Below, piece by piece: positions 8,441-17,850 of a stretch of 64,000 bases of DNA. Numbering within the stretch: the stretch's first letter is position 1; each line of letters starts with the position of its first letter. The stretch is taken from positions 372,001 to 436,000 of the forward strand of contig NZ_PNFP01000004.1 of assembly GCF_002940685.1 (NCBI RefSeq), written 5' to 3'. This DNA is from Ensifer adhaerens (GTDB lineage Bacteria > Pseudomonadota > Alphaproteobacteria > Rhizobiales > Rhizobiaceae). The translations under genes and the position numbers were made by a program. Below the pieces are notes generated by a model. That model made no database searches, was not told where the DNA came from, and was given only the letters and a program-made list of their open reading frames with translations.

Positions 8441-9325
8441 ATGCAAGCTGCAATCAGCGTTTTGGGAATGGGGCGGATGGGATCGGCACTGGCGCGCGCG
8501 CTGCTCAAGGCCGGGCACCCGACGACGGTGTGGAACCGCACGCGGGAAAGGACAGTGCCGCTCGCCGCTTCCGGAGCGGAGGTGGCGGCGAGCGTGCACA
8601 ACGCCGTTGCCGCGTCCGAGATCGTCATCGTCAATGTCAGCGACTACGCGGCGACCGAAAGCCTGCTGCGCAACGGCGCTGTCGCCGCGGCGCTTAAGGG
8701 CAAGCTGTTGATCGAGCTGACCTCGGGCACGCCGGCCGGCGCCCGCGAAGTGCAGGACTGGGCCGGGCGACATGGCATCCGCCATCTCGACGGCGCGATC
8801 CTGGCGACGCCGGATTTCATCGGTACCGAAGCGGGCACGCTGCTCGTTTCCGGCCCGGCCGCCGTGTTTGAGGAAAGCCGCACGGTGCTCGGCGCGCTCG
8901 GCGGCAATGTGCAGTTCATCGGCGAGGATCCGGGTCTTGCCAACGCGCTCGACAGCGCCGTGCTCGCCCTGATGTGGGGCGCGCTGTTCGGCGCCCTGCA
9001 GTCGATCGCGGTCTGCCGCGCCGAAGCGATCGATATCGAATCGCTCGGAAGGCAATGGTCGGCGACGGCGCCCGTCATCGACGGTCTCGTCGCCGACCTC
9101 ATCAAGCGCAGCGCCGCCGGGCGCTATGCGGCAGACGACGAGACCCTTTCCTCCGTCTCGCCGCATTACGGCGCCTTCCACCATCTGGTCGAGCTGATGG
9201 CCGCCCGCGGCATCGACCGGACGATCACCGACGGCTACGAGGCGATCTTCCGCCGCGCGATCGACGCCGGCCACCTGCACGACGACTTCGCATCGCTGTC
9301 GCTGTTCATGGGGCGGCCGGCGTAA
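8441..9325 (+). CDS. NAD(P)-binding oxidoreductase, 6PGDH/imine reductase family
   Basis: The 294-residue protein starts with a Rossmann motif VLGMGRMG (residues 7-14) followed by NRTRERT, which suggests NADP preference. The beta-hydroxyacid dehydrogenase core follows (ELTSGTPAGAREVQDWAG, GAILATPDFIGTEAGTLLVSG). The C-terminal helical domain resembles the imine-reductase-like group more than classical 3-hydroxyisobutyrate dehydrogenase, so the substrate is left open. GGAGAG lies just upstream of ATG 8441. The divergent HxlR regulator is the likely controller. Confidence 0.82.
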   Translation: MQAAISVLGMGRMGSALARALLKAGHPTTVWNRTRERTVPLAASGAEVAASVHNAVAASEIVIVNVSDYAATESLLRNGAVAAALKGKLLIELTSGTPAGAREVQDWAGRHGIRHLDGAILATPDFIGTEAGTLLVSGPAAVFEESRTVLGALGGNVQFIGEDPGLANALDSAVLALMWGALFGALQSIAVCRAEAIDIESLGRQWSATAPVIDGLVADLIKRSAAGRYAADDETLSSVSPHYGAFHHLVELMAARGIDRTITDGYEAIFRRAIDAGHLHDDFASLSLFMGRPA

Positions 9326-9394
9326 GGCACAGGCAGCGCGGCGGCTGGCGGCCGCGCTGCCAACGGCCGACTGAAACCTTCCCTTTTGGTGCCC

Positions 9395-9475
9395 CCAAGA
9401 CATGGCTGCACCACCGCTCCTATGCCTGTCACGGGAACCCAGCCGCGCCACACCTGCAGCGCAGGAGGCCTTGAC
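9395..9475. repeat. Intergenic palindromic repeat, diverged copy
   Basis: This stretch contains gcctgtcacggga and gcgccacacctgcagcgcagg. It matches the intergenic repeat found near 11990, 12114, 31246, 45874 and 58499 in its core (CCTGTGnC...ACAGG-like arms followed by ATCCAGC). When read through, these copies give peptides of the type PVTGIG or PVTSTGM. It lies in the 186-base gap between convergent genes. Confidence 0.45.
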
Positions 9476-9511
9476 TGCGCAAGCCGGGATCACCCGCAAG
9501 ATGCCCACACT

Positions 9512-10243
9512 TCACTTGGCCGCCTCGGCGCTGCGTCCCGGCGCCGGCCCGAGCACGCCGACCAGCACCTTGCCGTCGGTGAAATAGGGATCGCCGCCGC
9601 CATTGCGGCCAGCCTTGGTGGCGCCGATGCCGGGGATCTCGTAGGTCGACGCCACCTGCCCGGCCTTGTCGAGGTCGCCGATGATGAGATCGCGTTCGGC
9701 ATCGAGATCGGGGCCGATATGGTGGGTGATCTGGCCGGTGTCGTGGCTCACGCCCACGCCGCGGTCGAAGCTTGCCGAGCCGAGCCAGAGCGGGCGATCG
9801 CCCTCCGCGGGCCTGGCCGTCTGCCAGAAACGCACATGGTTGCGCTGGTCGGCGCTGTGGCCGACCGGTTTCTCGAAGGCCAGATCCTGTTTGCGCCCTT
9901 CGTAAAACAGCGGACTGACGGGCGCATCGAGATCCGGGCGGTCGAGCACGACGCTGAGACCGATGTCGACCGAGGACCTGAGCGTGACCTTGTCGGCTGC
10001 GTCCCAGCCGGCAGCGCTGAAGGCACGGATGACCTGCTCCCTGGAACCGACCAGCCCGACATTGATCGGGTCACCGGCAATGCCCTGCGCCGTGGACGTC
10101 ACCATGGGGTTGAGCGGAACCTTCCGGCGGTCATCGTGGAAGAGCCATAGCTCCGGGACCAGAAAATAACTGACAGCGAGATAGCCGGCGAGCACGATCG
10201 CCAGGAGGAGAAAGACAACGCGCATGTGTGAGCGGCGGCTCAT
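9512..10243 (-). CDS. LssY C-terminal domain protein, membrane-anchored
   Basis: The 243-residue protein has one N-terminal membrane segment (VVFLLLAIVLAGYLAVSYFL, about residues 9-28). The rest is one domain with the LssY_C hallmarks HVRFWQT, PLWLGSASFDRGVGVSHDTGQITHHI and a following Asp-rich helix (DAERDLIIGDL). LssY_C domains occur alone or fused to PAP2 phosphatases; their biochemical role is not known to me. AAAGGAG lies upstream of ATG 10243, deciding the start against the longer frame to 10420. No operon partner. Confidence 0.8.
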   Translation of the reverse strand: MSRRSHMRVVFLLLAIVLAGYLAVSYFLVPELWLFHDDRRKVPLNPMVTSTAQGIAGDPINVGLVGSREQVIRAFSAAGWDAADKVTLRSSVDIGLSVVLDRPDLDAPVSPLFYEGRKQDLAFEKPVGHSADQRNHVRFWQTARPAEGDRPLWLGSASFDRGVGVSHDTGQITHHIGPDLDAERDLIIGDLDKAGQVASTYEIPGIGATKAGRNGGGDPYFTDGKVLVGVLGPAPGRSAEAAK

Positions 10244-10453
10244 GCGGTCTCCTTTGCTCCCGACGATGGCTAAGGTCCCGGCCACCCGGGACAGGAGAAG
10301 ACTATGACACCGCGCGAGGCGCCTGCACAGCAGCACCGCAGAGGCGGATGCAGGTGGCAGAAGGGCGCTGATCACGCGGGCCGCGTGTCCCGCGCGCCTC
10401 CTCAATTCATCGCCGCACACGTTTCAGAGGCGATCAGTCGGGACGCCGCCGCC

Positions 10454-11041
10454 CTATTCCGCCGCGTGCGCGTTCACCTCCAGCGCCTCCAGCTCGTAGG
10501 AATAACCTTCCAGCATCTCGTAGGCCTGCTCGATCGTCTTGATCTGCTCGTCGGTGCTCTTGATCGCCTCGGCGATCGAGCGCGACCGGGCGCGCAGCAT
10601 CGAGCCGAGCACGTCGGTTTCCGGCCGGCGGCCAAGCCGGTCGAGATGCTTGCGCACGCGGGCGCGGTGACGCTCGAGCTCGAGAATATGGAAGCGGCTC
10701 TTGACGATATCGTCGGAGAGCTTGCGCCGCATGGCGGCGACGGGATCGAAGCTGCCCGGCTCGCGCTCGTCGAGAATGAACTCGTTGACGAGGGTTTCGA
10801 GCATCATCAGGCCCTTGAGGTCGCGCGCGTCGGCAAGCTGCGGATCGTAGCCGGTATCGTCATAGACCTTGCGGCGCACCGGATCCTTGAGCAGCTCATA
10901 GGCCACTTGCAGCCGCGCGAACTGTTCGGGATCGCCGCCGGAATCCGGATGCGCCGATTTCGCCGCCTTGCGATAGGCGCTGCGGATTGCCTGATTGTCG
11001 GCGTCGCGTTCCAGTCCAAGCAGTTCGTAAGGGTCGATCAC
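10454..11041 (-). CDS. J-domain (DnaJ-like) cochaperone, atypical
   Basis: The 195-residue protein has an N-terminal J domain (residues about 1-65) with the HPD tripeptide at 31-33, so it should stimulate an Hsp70 (DnaK-type) ATPase. It lacks the Gly/Phe-rich and zinc-finger regions of DnaJ. The remaining 130 residues are charged and helical (LELERHRARVRKHLDRLG, SIAEAIKSTDEQIKTIEQA), probably a coiled coil for a specific client. ATG 11041 gives the J domain at residue 4, as usual. It is not next to dnaK or dnaJ. Confidence 0.88.
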   Translation of the reverse strand: MIDPYELLGLERDADNQAIRSAYRKAAKSAHPDSGGDPEQFARLQVAYELLKDPVRRKVYDDTGYDPQLADARDLKGLMMLETLVNEFILDEREPGSFDPVAAMRRKLSDDIVKSRFHILELERHRARVRKHLDRLGRRPETDVLGSMLRARSRSIAEAIKSTDEQIKTIEQAYEMLEGYSYELEALEVNAHAAE

Positions 11042-11683
11042 GCTGTCCCTCTCCGTATGTCACTCCCGCCACAGGCCGGGGCCTGTCGGCGCATTCTCCA
11101 GGCTCGTCACGCCGTCCCGCTTTGCGTGGCCGGCAGCGCATCGCTAAGCCATCGCGGCCGAAGACGGAACCAACCTTCGGTAAAACCTGCGCGTTATCCC
11201 TGATATGCGCAAGCTTTATCCCTGGAAGCGGAAGCCTTCGGCAGCGGCCTGGCGAAGCGAAGACCTTCCACCCCGACGTGCGAACGGCCGTCGGCGGCGC
11301 GCACGTTCGGTCGTGGTCGGGACGAAATTGTGTCGAGAAAAGGACAGTCCCCGATTTTTCCGCCCGCTGCCCAGCCGCGCGTCGAGAACCGGTCAAAGCC
11401 TTGCAAAGGCAGAGACCGCACGCCTCGGCGCGGCCCACAAGGCGCTTGCCTTTTTCTGCAAATCCTGTCACTCCTTGCGCCGTTCGGGCGATTTCTATCC
11501 CGGAGACTGGACTTTCAACTGCGCCCGGCCTCGTGCTGGGACCGCCGGCAGCGGCACCGTAGACGTCTTTTCCCCGAATCGTGACCACTCGACGCCTTTC
11601 CGCTTGCAAGCGGAAGACGAGATGCCCACATCCCCCAGGGGGCGCGGGCAACGCAAATTGACTGAAGGAAAAGGACTTCTTCC
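11042..11683. other. Long non-coding region upstream of cspA
   Basis: 642 bases without a convincing gene; the frames open here lack ribosome binding sites and domain character. A perfect 18-bp palindrome sits at 11598-11615. The region probably holds the divergent promoters of the J-domain gene and cspA, and a long cspA leader is likely, since cold-shock genes often have long structured leaders. No -35/-10 pair was clear enough to report. Confidence 0.4.
11598..11615. promoter_or_regulatory. 18-bp perfect palindrome upstream of cspA
   Basis: TTCCGCTTGCAAGCGGAA reads the same on both strands and lies about 70 bases upstream of the cspA start codon. It could be an operator for a dimeric regulator or a hairpin (7-bp stem, TGCA loop) in the cspA leader. 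Which is unknown. Confidence 0.4.
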
Positions 11684-11896
11684 ATGGCCACTAAGGGCAC
11701 CGTAAAATTCTTCAACCAGGACAAGGGCTTCGGCTTCATCACGCCGGATGGCGGCGCGAAGGACGTGTTCGTACACATCTCCGCCGTTCAGGCCGCTGGC
11801 CTCGCGACCCTCAAGGATGGCCAGCAGGTCACCTTCGACACCGAGCCGGATCGCATGGGCAAGGGCCCGAAGGCCGTCAACATCCAGGCTGCCTAA
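11684..11896 (+). CDS. cspA: Cold-shock protein, CspA family
   Basis: The 70-residue protein is a single cold-shock domain (OB fold) that binds single-stranded RNA and DNA. RNP1 is KGFGFI (14-19) and RNP2 is VFVHI (28-32). Length and the [10 protein letters not shown] start are typical. GGAAAAGGA lies upstream of the ATG. It is monocistronic with its own terminator. Rhizobia have several paralogues, so the exact symbol is uncertain. Confidence 0.92.
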   Translation: MATKGTVKFFNQDKGFGFITPDGGAKDVFVHISAVQAAGLATLKDGQQVTFDTEPDRMGKGPKAVNIQAA

Positions 11897-11926
11897 GCCG
11901 GATCGTCCAGTCGGACATTCATTTGG

Positions 11927-11960
11927 AAACGGCGCTCCGCAAGGGGCGCCGTTTTCGTTT
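11927..11960 (+). terminator. cspA terminator
   Basis: A 9-bp stem (aaacggcgc / gcgccgttt) with a 10-base loop is followed by tcgttt, 30 bases after the cspA stop codon. Confidence 0.75.
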
Positions 11961-11984
11961 GGGGGATCATTTCTCCGCACCCTC

Positions 11985-12140
11985 CCCGTGTCCATGCCAG
12001 TCACGGGCATCCATCCGCGGAGCATCGGCACGGCGATAAATGCGCCCGCTGTCGCGCCTTAGTTGCCGCGATAGGCAAAGAGCCCTCCGCGCCGCCGACC
12101 CGGCCCGCTGCTGGTTTCCTGTGACGAGCACAGGAATGAA
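11985..12140. repeat. Two partial copies of the intergenic palindromic repeat
   Basis: Between cspA and dusA, bases about 11990-12015 (atgccagtcacgggcatcc) and 12114-12138 (tttcctgtgacgagcacagg, then aatga) match halves of the repeat seen in fuller form at 31246, 45874 and 58499. The second copy is the right-hand hairpin arm. The rest of the 303-base gap has no gene. Confidence 0.5.
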
Positions 12141-12199
12141 GTCGGACGTCCGGGAGCAACGTTTGCTCGGGTTGAGCCTAGGCCGTCTTCCTCGGCGAG

Positions 12200-13279
12200 C
12201 TATTCCGCCGCCTGCTTGGCCGCCGTCGCCTCGAACACCGCGTCGAAGGCCGCATGGATCACGTCCGGCCCAGCACCCTGGCGGGTCGCATCGGAAGACA
12301 GGATCTGGCGATAGCGGCGCGCACCCGCCCAGCCCTGGAACAGCCCGACCATATGCCGGGTCACGTGGATCAGACGACCGCCACTCTCGATATGCGCGGC
12401 GGCGTAGTCGGCCATCGCGTCGCGGACACCGGCCCAGAAATCGAGATCGAGGCGATGGCCGCGCTCGGAGAAGATGGCATCGTCTTCGACGACAGGCTTG
12501 GCGCCGGTCAGCGGATGCGGGAAATGGCGATCAGCCGCCGTCAGCATGGCGCTGTCGTGATAGGCGGCGCGCCCAAGCATCACACCGTCCAGATGCTGCA
12601 GCTGTTCAAGCGCCTGATTCAAGCTTTGAAGGCCGCCATTGATGCCGATGAAAAGATTGGGATTTTCCTGTTTCAGCCGATGCACGAGGCCATAGTCGAG
12701 CGGCGGGATCTCGCGGTTCTCCCGCGGGCTCAGGCCCTGAAGCCAGGCCTTGCGCGCATGCACCCAGACGGCGTCCGTGCCGGCATCCACCACCTGCGAC
12801 ACCAGCGTCCTCAGCGCCACTTCAGGATCCTGATCGTCGACGCCGATGCGGCATTTGACCGTCACCGGGATCGTCACCGCCGCCTTCATCGCCGCAACGC
12901 AGGCGGCAACCGTTCCCGGTTCCTGCATCAGGCACGCGCCGAAAGTGCCGGACTGCACCCGGTCCGACGGGCAGCCTACATTCATGTTGATCTCGTCGTA
13001 GCCGAACGCCTCGGCGATCCGCGCTGCTTCAGCCATCTTCGCCGGATCATTACCGCCGAGCTGCAGCGTTACCGGATGTTCGCAGCCATCGAATCCGAGC
13101 AGCCGCTGCCGGTCACCCCTCAGGATCGCCTCGGCGACGATCATCTCGGTATAGAGCAGCGCATGCTGCGACAATTGCCGGGCGAAGAAGCGATAATGCC
13201 TGTCCGTCCAATCGATCATCGGTGCAACGGCGAAAACCTTGCCTTTGAAATCGTAGAGTTTTCCCGGATTGCTGGGCAT
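12200..13279 (-). CDS. dusA: tRNA-dihydrouridine(20/20a) synthase
   Basis: A 359-residue FMN-dependent enzyme that reduces uridine to dihydrouridine in the tRNA D-loop. The N-terminal VAPMIDWTDRHYRF, the INMNVGCPSD block with the catalytic Cys103, KCRIGVDD and HARKAWLQGLSP are typical of the DusA subfamily. The C-terminus carries the helical tRNA-binding domain. ATG 13279 gives the family's usual length; no strong Shine-Dalgarno sequence precedes it. No operon partner. Confidence 0.95.
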   Translation of the reverse strand: MPSNPGKLYDFKGKVFAVAPMIDWTDRHYRFFARQLSQHALLYTEMIVAEAILRGDRQRLLGFDGCEHPVTLQLGGNDPAKMAEAARIAEAFGYDEINMNVGCPSDRVQSGTFGACLMQEPGTVAACVAAMKAAVTIPVTVKCRIGVDDQDPEVALRTLVSQVVDAGTDAVWVHARKAWLQGLSPRENREIPPLDYGLVHRLKQENPNLFIGINGGLQSLNQALEQLQHLDGVMLGRAAYHDSAMLTAADRHFPHPLTGAKPVVEDDAIFSERGHRLDLDFWAGVRDAMADYAAAHIESGGRLIHVTRHMVGLFQGWAGARRYRQILSSDATRQGAGPDVIHAAFDAVFEATAAKQAAE

Positions 13280-13446
13280 TGTGAGCGCTTTCTCGTCGTA
13301 CCAGTTTCTAGCGTTTAACGGCGTTTCTTATTTTTTCTAGACAAAAGTACGTCAACTGTCGCACCAAATCGCCATCGTAGAGCACCGGCGTCACCGATGC
13401 GCCGTTCGGCGATACCGCCCGCCGCCGGGGCATCAGCCGCGTCGCA

Positions 13447-13809
13447 TCAGGGAGCGAACGACCGATCCACCAAACGCGCCGCGCAGAAGAATGCGCCGAC
13501 AAACAGCGTAAACAGGAAACCTTCCAGGATCTGAATCGGTAAACCGGGAGTGTCAATATTGTAGAAGAGATAAAGATAGAAAAAGCCCGACAGGAGAATG
13601 CATGCGAGGATGACAGCCACGATGACCCCGCTATTGTACTTGTCGTAAATGCGGTTCGCGACCAATATTCCCAGGAATGCGGCGACGACACCGAGACCGT
13701 ATTGGAAGTATCCTTCCATTCCGAGCGGCGCCGAGAAGAATAGGCCGACGACGGCAGCAATCACGGCCATGCCCTCAACGAATTTGTTCTCCGTTATGAA
13801 GGACCACAT
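13447..13809 (-). CDS. Small integral membrane protein, unknown
   Basis: The 120-residue protein has about four hydrophobic segments (residues about 13-28, 38-50, 62-82 and 95-110) with short charged loops, and resembles no family I recognise. GGGGGAAG precedes ATG 13809. It begins 13 bases after the stop of the lipoprotein gene at 13823-14806, so the two are probably cotranscribed. Composition here is somewhat less GC-rich than the surrounding core genes. Confidence 0.6.
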   Translation of the reverse strand: MWSFITENKFVEGMAVIAAVVGLFFSAPLGMEGYFQYGLGVVAAFLGILVANRIYDKYNSGVIVAVILACILLSGFFYLYLFYNIDTPGLPIQILEGFLFTLFVGAFFCAARLVDRSFAP

Positions 13810-13822
13810 ACGACTTCCCCCA

Positions 13823-14806
13823 TCACTCCGGCGTCAACGCCGAATAGGCGCCCGTGCCGATCAGCCCATTGTCGCCATCCAGGATGAACAGGGTCGCGGT
13901 TCGCAGATGCATCGTTGCGCCTATTCCCGCCTTGAGGCCAAGCCCGATCTCGCTCGAAAACACTTCCTTGCCCGTGGAAAGCAGGAGAAGCGACTCGGTC
14001 TTGGAGACGTTGGGGATCCAAGCGATGTCTTCGCTGCCCAGCACCTTTGTCGGCTCCGTTACCAGGACTTCCAGATCTTTCTCTTTTGCCGCGGAGTAGA
14101 TCGCCTCGACATTGGCGACAAAATCGCCCGACTGAACCCACCCCATGGAGCCCAATGCAACCTTCAGATAGGATGGCTCCACCTTCAGGTTGACGTTCAG
14201 CGTGTCATTCTCGACGCTTAGATCGAGATTGACGTCGATTGGCGTCGGGATGTTGTCACTGTTCAGGAAGATTGTCCTGAACCTCGAGTTTCCGTTGATT
14301 TTCCCCTGCGCCCCATCCCCCTTGTTTTCCGTCCCCGTGCCTGGGTTCACGTTCGGGTCCGTCGCCGGCTGAGCCTGTTGCGCGCCGCCGCCGGATGTCG
14401 GCGATGCCGTCGTATCCGGCACATAGATGGCGGCGGAGCGGTTCCGCCCGCTCTGGGTGTAGCGGATCGGCGCATCGTAATCCGGCTGTTCAGCAACCTT
14501 TCCCACCGGATGCGGATCATCCTGGCACCCTTTCGGCAACGGATTGCCGGTCGGGCGGCTCAGTCTCGCCTTCTCCCAGACGAAGACCAGGCCCTCGTCG
14601 TCCATGTTGCAGACCCAGTGGTTGATCCAGGTTCCGTTGGCGTATGTCTCCGCATCGGATCCGAACCGGAATTTGCCGTTGACGGTGACATCGCTCGTAA
14701 GGGCCGGCGGTGGATGTAAATCCTGTGGCGGCGTGTCGTCCGCTGAGCACGCTGAATAAGAGAGCGTGAAAAATGGGATCGCAAAGAAAACGGAAGCGCA
14801 CCTCAT
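13823..14806 (-). CDS. Putative lipoprotein, unknown function
   Basis: The 327-residue protein starts with a short signal peptide ending in SYSAC, a plausible lipobox with Cys20. Then come a Pro/Asp-rich segment, a region with paired Cys (WVCNMDDEG, PKGCQDD), a low-complexity linker rich in Gly, Gln, Thr and Asn (about 135-170), and a C-terminal half that looks beta-rich (VDVNLDLS-like strands, SLLLLSTGKEVFSSEIGLGLKAG). No known family was recognised. GGAGAGGGG precedes ATG 14806. It leads a two-gene unit with the membrane protein downstream. Confidence 0.6.
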   Translation of the reverse strand: MRCASVFFAIPFFTLSYSACSADDTPPQDLHPPPALTSDVTVNGKFRFGSDAETYANGTWINHWVCNMDDEGLVFVWEKARLSRPTGNPLPKGCQDDPHPVGKVAEQPDYDAPIRYTQSGRNRSAAIYVPDTTASPTSGGGAQQAQPATDPNVNPGTGTENKGDGAQGKINGNSRFRTIFLNSDNIPTPIDVNLDLSVENDTLNVNLKVEPSYLKVALGSMGWVQSGDFVANVEAIYSAAKEKDLEVLVTEPTKVLGSEDIAWIPNVSKTESLLLLSTGKEVFSSEIGLGLKAGIGATMHLRTATLFILDGDNGLIGTGAYSALTPE

Positions 14807-15340
<534 letters not shown>

Positions 15341-16096
15341 ATGTCGAATATTGTCAACACGGTTTGGATCGGCAAGCAGCTTGGTCCAGTTCATGCCGCC
15401 TGTTTGCGATCATTCTTGCGCAATGGTTATGACGTGGTGCTGCATTCGTTTGGTATGCCGGAAGATGCACCTGAAGGCGTGAAATTGTTCGATGCAAGCA
15501 AACTGATGTCCTTGCCGGAAGTCGACGCTTTCCGAAAAACCAACAGGTTGGCTTTCGCATCAGATATCTATCGCTATCGCATCCAACGGGAGAACATGGG
15601 ACTCTACGTTGATTGCGACGTGTATTGCCTGAAACCTTTTGAAGAGAATGACTATGTTTTCGGCTGGGAAAGCTCCAAGCTGATTTGCAATGCGGTCCTC
15701 AAGATTCCATCCGGAAGTCGTTTGCTGCAAAAGATTCTGGAAGCGTCCGAGGACCTGCATTTCATTCCGCCGTGGCTACCCCGCCGCAAAAGAAACAAGA
15801 TGGCACTGCGGAAAAAGCTCGGCTTCCCGGTCCACGTCGCAGATCAGGCGTGGGGCGTCATCGGCCCGCAACTTCTGACGCATTATGTGCGCGAGTTCGA
15901 GCTGACGAACCATGCGTCCAGCATCGATAGCTTTTACAACTTGCATTTCGAATGCACGGGTTTGCTGTACGAGCCCGGGCTTTCCGTTCTTGACCTGGCG
16001 ACCAGGCGTTCCTCTTTTCTTCATCTGTGCAATTCCCGCCTGAAGCCAAGTGGCGTTCCGGCCGGCAGTCCGATGCATGAAATTCTGAACGCGTGA
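15341..16096 (+). CDS. Glycosyltransferase, GT32-like (sugar-binding DxD)
   Basis: The 251-residue protein starts with NTVWIGKQLGP, typical of the GT32/TcdA-like sugar transferase fold, then FASDIYRY (72-79) and the metal/nucleotide-sugar motif DCD (91-93) in GLYVDCDVYC. Such enzymes transfer a hexose onto lipid-linked or surface polysaccharides. GAGGG lies 8-12 bases upstream of ATG 15341; the frame also continues upstream to 15044 through the Glu-Gln repeat. It is convergent with a GT25 gene, so the two may decorate the same surface glycan. Confidence 0.8.
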   Translation: MSNIVNTVWIGKQLGPVHAACLRSFLRNGYDVVLHSFGMPEDAPEGVKLFDASKLMSLPEVDAFRKTNRLAFASDIYRYRIQRENMGLYVDCDVYCLKPFEENDYVFGWESSKLICNAVLKIPSGSRLLQKILEASEDLHFIPPWLPRRKRNKMALRKKLGFPVHVADQAWGVIGPQLLTHYVREFELTNHASSIDSFYNLHFECTGLLYEPGLSVLDLATRRSSFLHLCNSRLKPSGVPAGSPMHEILNA

Positions 16097-16210
16097 CAAT
16101 TGAGGGCGCCTGAAAGGCCGGGCTCGGGCGAGATCGCCCTGCCCGGCTTTCGTCCCGAGACCTCGCTGTGCAAATGCGTGTCGACCCTGCCGCAATGGGC
16201 AGCGTCCGAT

Positions 16211-17011
16211 TTACCCGAAGGGCACGGCCGTCCAGCGGTAACGAATGCAGCGGAAGAGAAACGGCGGCAGCGCCGCTGCCTGCAATGACAGCCGCTTGCA
16301 CTCGCGCCAGAGCTTCTGGTGCACCTTGAGTTTTGGCTTGACGCGAACCGTGGCGTCGACCGCCTTGCGGATCGTGCTTCCATGCGCGGGATCGGCGCTG
16401 TCGAGCAGCACGCCCTGGATACAGACGGCCGGATAGAGCTGATGAATGCGGCAGTCGTCCGGCCGCGGCACTTCATCGTCGAACATGAAATGATCGACAG
16501 GGCATGGAAACGCATCTTGCGAGAGCTCGAGCAGTCGCTTTGCATAGCCCTGAGAAATGACGTAGCCGCCCGTGCCGACGTGGCAGCCCCTCAATCCGTG
16601 GATCGAGCGCCCGGCATCGGCAAGCACACGGGCACGGCTGAGAAAGACCTTTTGCCGGAAGGTTTCGATCTTCAGCAGCCCCACCTCCGCCGGGATCCAA
16701 GCCGCTGACGAGAGCGCATGGGCGGCGCCCGGCGAAAAGAAGACGTCGTCCTCGATCACTGCGCCATAGGCATCGCTGCCTTCCGCGATGATCGCCCAGC
16801 ACTTCCGATGGCTCATGAAGCAGGCGATCTCCGCCTTGTTCATCCTCTTCCACTGCTTCGACGCCGGCTGCATTGTCAGCACGGCATCATCGAGCTCTCG
16901 CCCGTCGACCGCTGCGACGCGCTCGAAATTCAGGCCGAGAATGGAAAATTGGCTTCCGATGTGGGTCAGTCGCTCGGGGGAACGGTCGAGATTGATCACC
17001 AGGCAGCGCAT
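16211..17011 (-). CDS. Glycosyltransferase family 25 (LPS-type)
   Basis: The 266-residue protein begins CLVINLDRSPERLTHI, the hallmark of GT25 (LPS beta-galactosyltransferase type), with CFMSHRKCWAIIAE and the acidic EDD (87-89) in VIEDDVFF. It probably acts at the inner membrane on LOS/LPS or exopolysaccharide precursors. ATG 17011 follows AGGACG at good spacing; ATG 17035 would add eight residues. The last 60 residues are basic and hydrophobic, suggesting membrane association. Confidence 0.85.
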   Translation of the reverse strand: MRCLVINLDRSPERLTHIGSQFSILGLNFERVAAVDGRELDDAVLTMQPASKQWKRMNKAEIACFMSHRKCWAIIAEGSDAYGAVIEDDVFFSPGAAHALSSAAWIPAEVGLLKIETFRQKVFLSRARVLADAGRSIHGLRGCHVGTGGYVISQGYAKRLLELSQDAFPCPVDHFMFDDEVPRPDDCRIHQLYPAVCIQGVLLDSADPAHGSTIRKAVDATVRVKPKLKVHQKLWRECKRLSLQAAALPPFLFRCIRYRWTAVPFG

Positions 17012-17553
17012 GGCAAACGTCCTGTGTCCTTCCATCTTTGCGTGTGCAGGCCCAAAGCGACCGCCGCTTGGCCAGCCTATCGCGCCTGAACACCTGAATT
17101 ACAGAAAACTCTCCGAAATCAACGGCAACGCGACAAAGCGCATCACCGGGATTCGTATCGCTTTTCTGACCGGCTATCACGGATCGCACCGCGTCACAAC
17201 GATCAGTGCAACCGGGGCGACTTGCCTGGAAGTTGATCTTGCAGGCTTCCGGCTCGCCACCTACAACCTGCACGACAAGACACAGGAGGGACACGGAATG
17301 CTGAAATGCCTTTATCTCCGGCCTGCCGCGCCAGCGCTTTCCGGATGCCAGCCACCGGCACCCGAATCGGTCCTCGTGTCTCAACCTGAACTGCTCGCGA
17401 TACGCGGCTGACGGCATCCCCACCAAGGCGGCGACGGGACGGCTTGCCGAAATGCCCCCTCGCCGGCCGCCCGCTCCGCCGGCCATGGTTTCCATCTTGT
17501 TAACGAAATTCGTCGATTGTTCCGCATCGAGATGATCCTCGTCGGAGCGAAAC
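17012..17553. other. Intergenic region, lower GC
   Basis: About 540 bases with no gene of normal length. It includes the possible 37-codon ORF at 17298-17411. The rest shows no repeat, hairpin or RNA gene that I could identify. Confidence 0.35.
17298..17411 (+). CDS. Possible 37-residue peptide with lipobox-like sequence
   Basis: The reading frame has a strong AGGAGGG 8-14 bases before its ATG. It encodes a short peptide with ALSGC at residues 13-17, which resembles a lipobox, but the preceding segment is only weakly hydrophobic. No family known. It could be a real small lipoprotein or chance. Confidence 0.25.
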   Translation: MLKCLYLRPAAPALSGCQPPAPESVLVSQPELLAIRG

Positions 17554-17676
17554 ATGAGCTACGATTGGAGCGGCGCACGGCGCCGGCGAACAATAGCGAC
17601 CGTCATCGGCGCCGCATTCCTGCTGTTGGCGCTGGCCGCCACGGTGGCAGCATCGGTTGGCAGCGCGCTTTTCTGA
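17554..17676 (+). CDS. Small single-span membrane protein (40 aa)
   Basis: The frame encodes 40 residues: a short basic N-terminus (ARRRRT) followed by one hydrophobic segment (about residues 15-37, VIGAAFLLLALAATVAASVG). GGAGCG lies 7-12 bases before the ATG. The positive-inside layout fits a single-pass inner-membrane protein. No family recognised. Confidence 0.45.
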   Translation: MSYDWSGARRRRTIATVIGAAFLLLALAATVAASVGSALF

Positions 17677-17850
17677 GCGACAGGAGCTGTCGGGACCACG
17701 CGGGACGCGCACTCGCCGGTGGGGCGAAGGCGAACATTGGGCTTGTCTTCGTCGCGCGGCTGCGCCCCGCTCGGGGTTGACGACGCTCGCGGACAGGACT
17801 AGGGCAGCGTTCCTGTATCGTTACCGATCACAGGAATAAGGACGGACGGC

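Noticed and set aside
12254-13318. 354-codon plus-strand frame opposite dusA
   Set aside because: Antisense shadow of a conserved gene, with no recognisable protein features.
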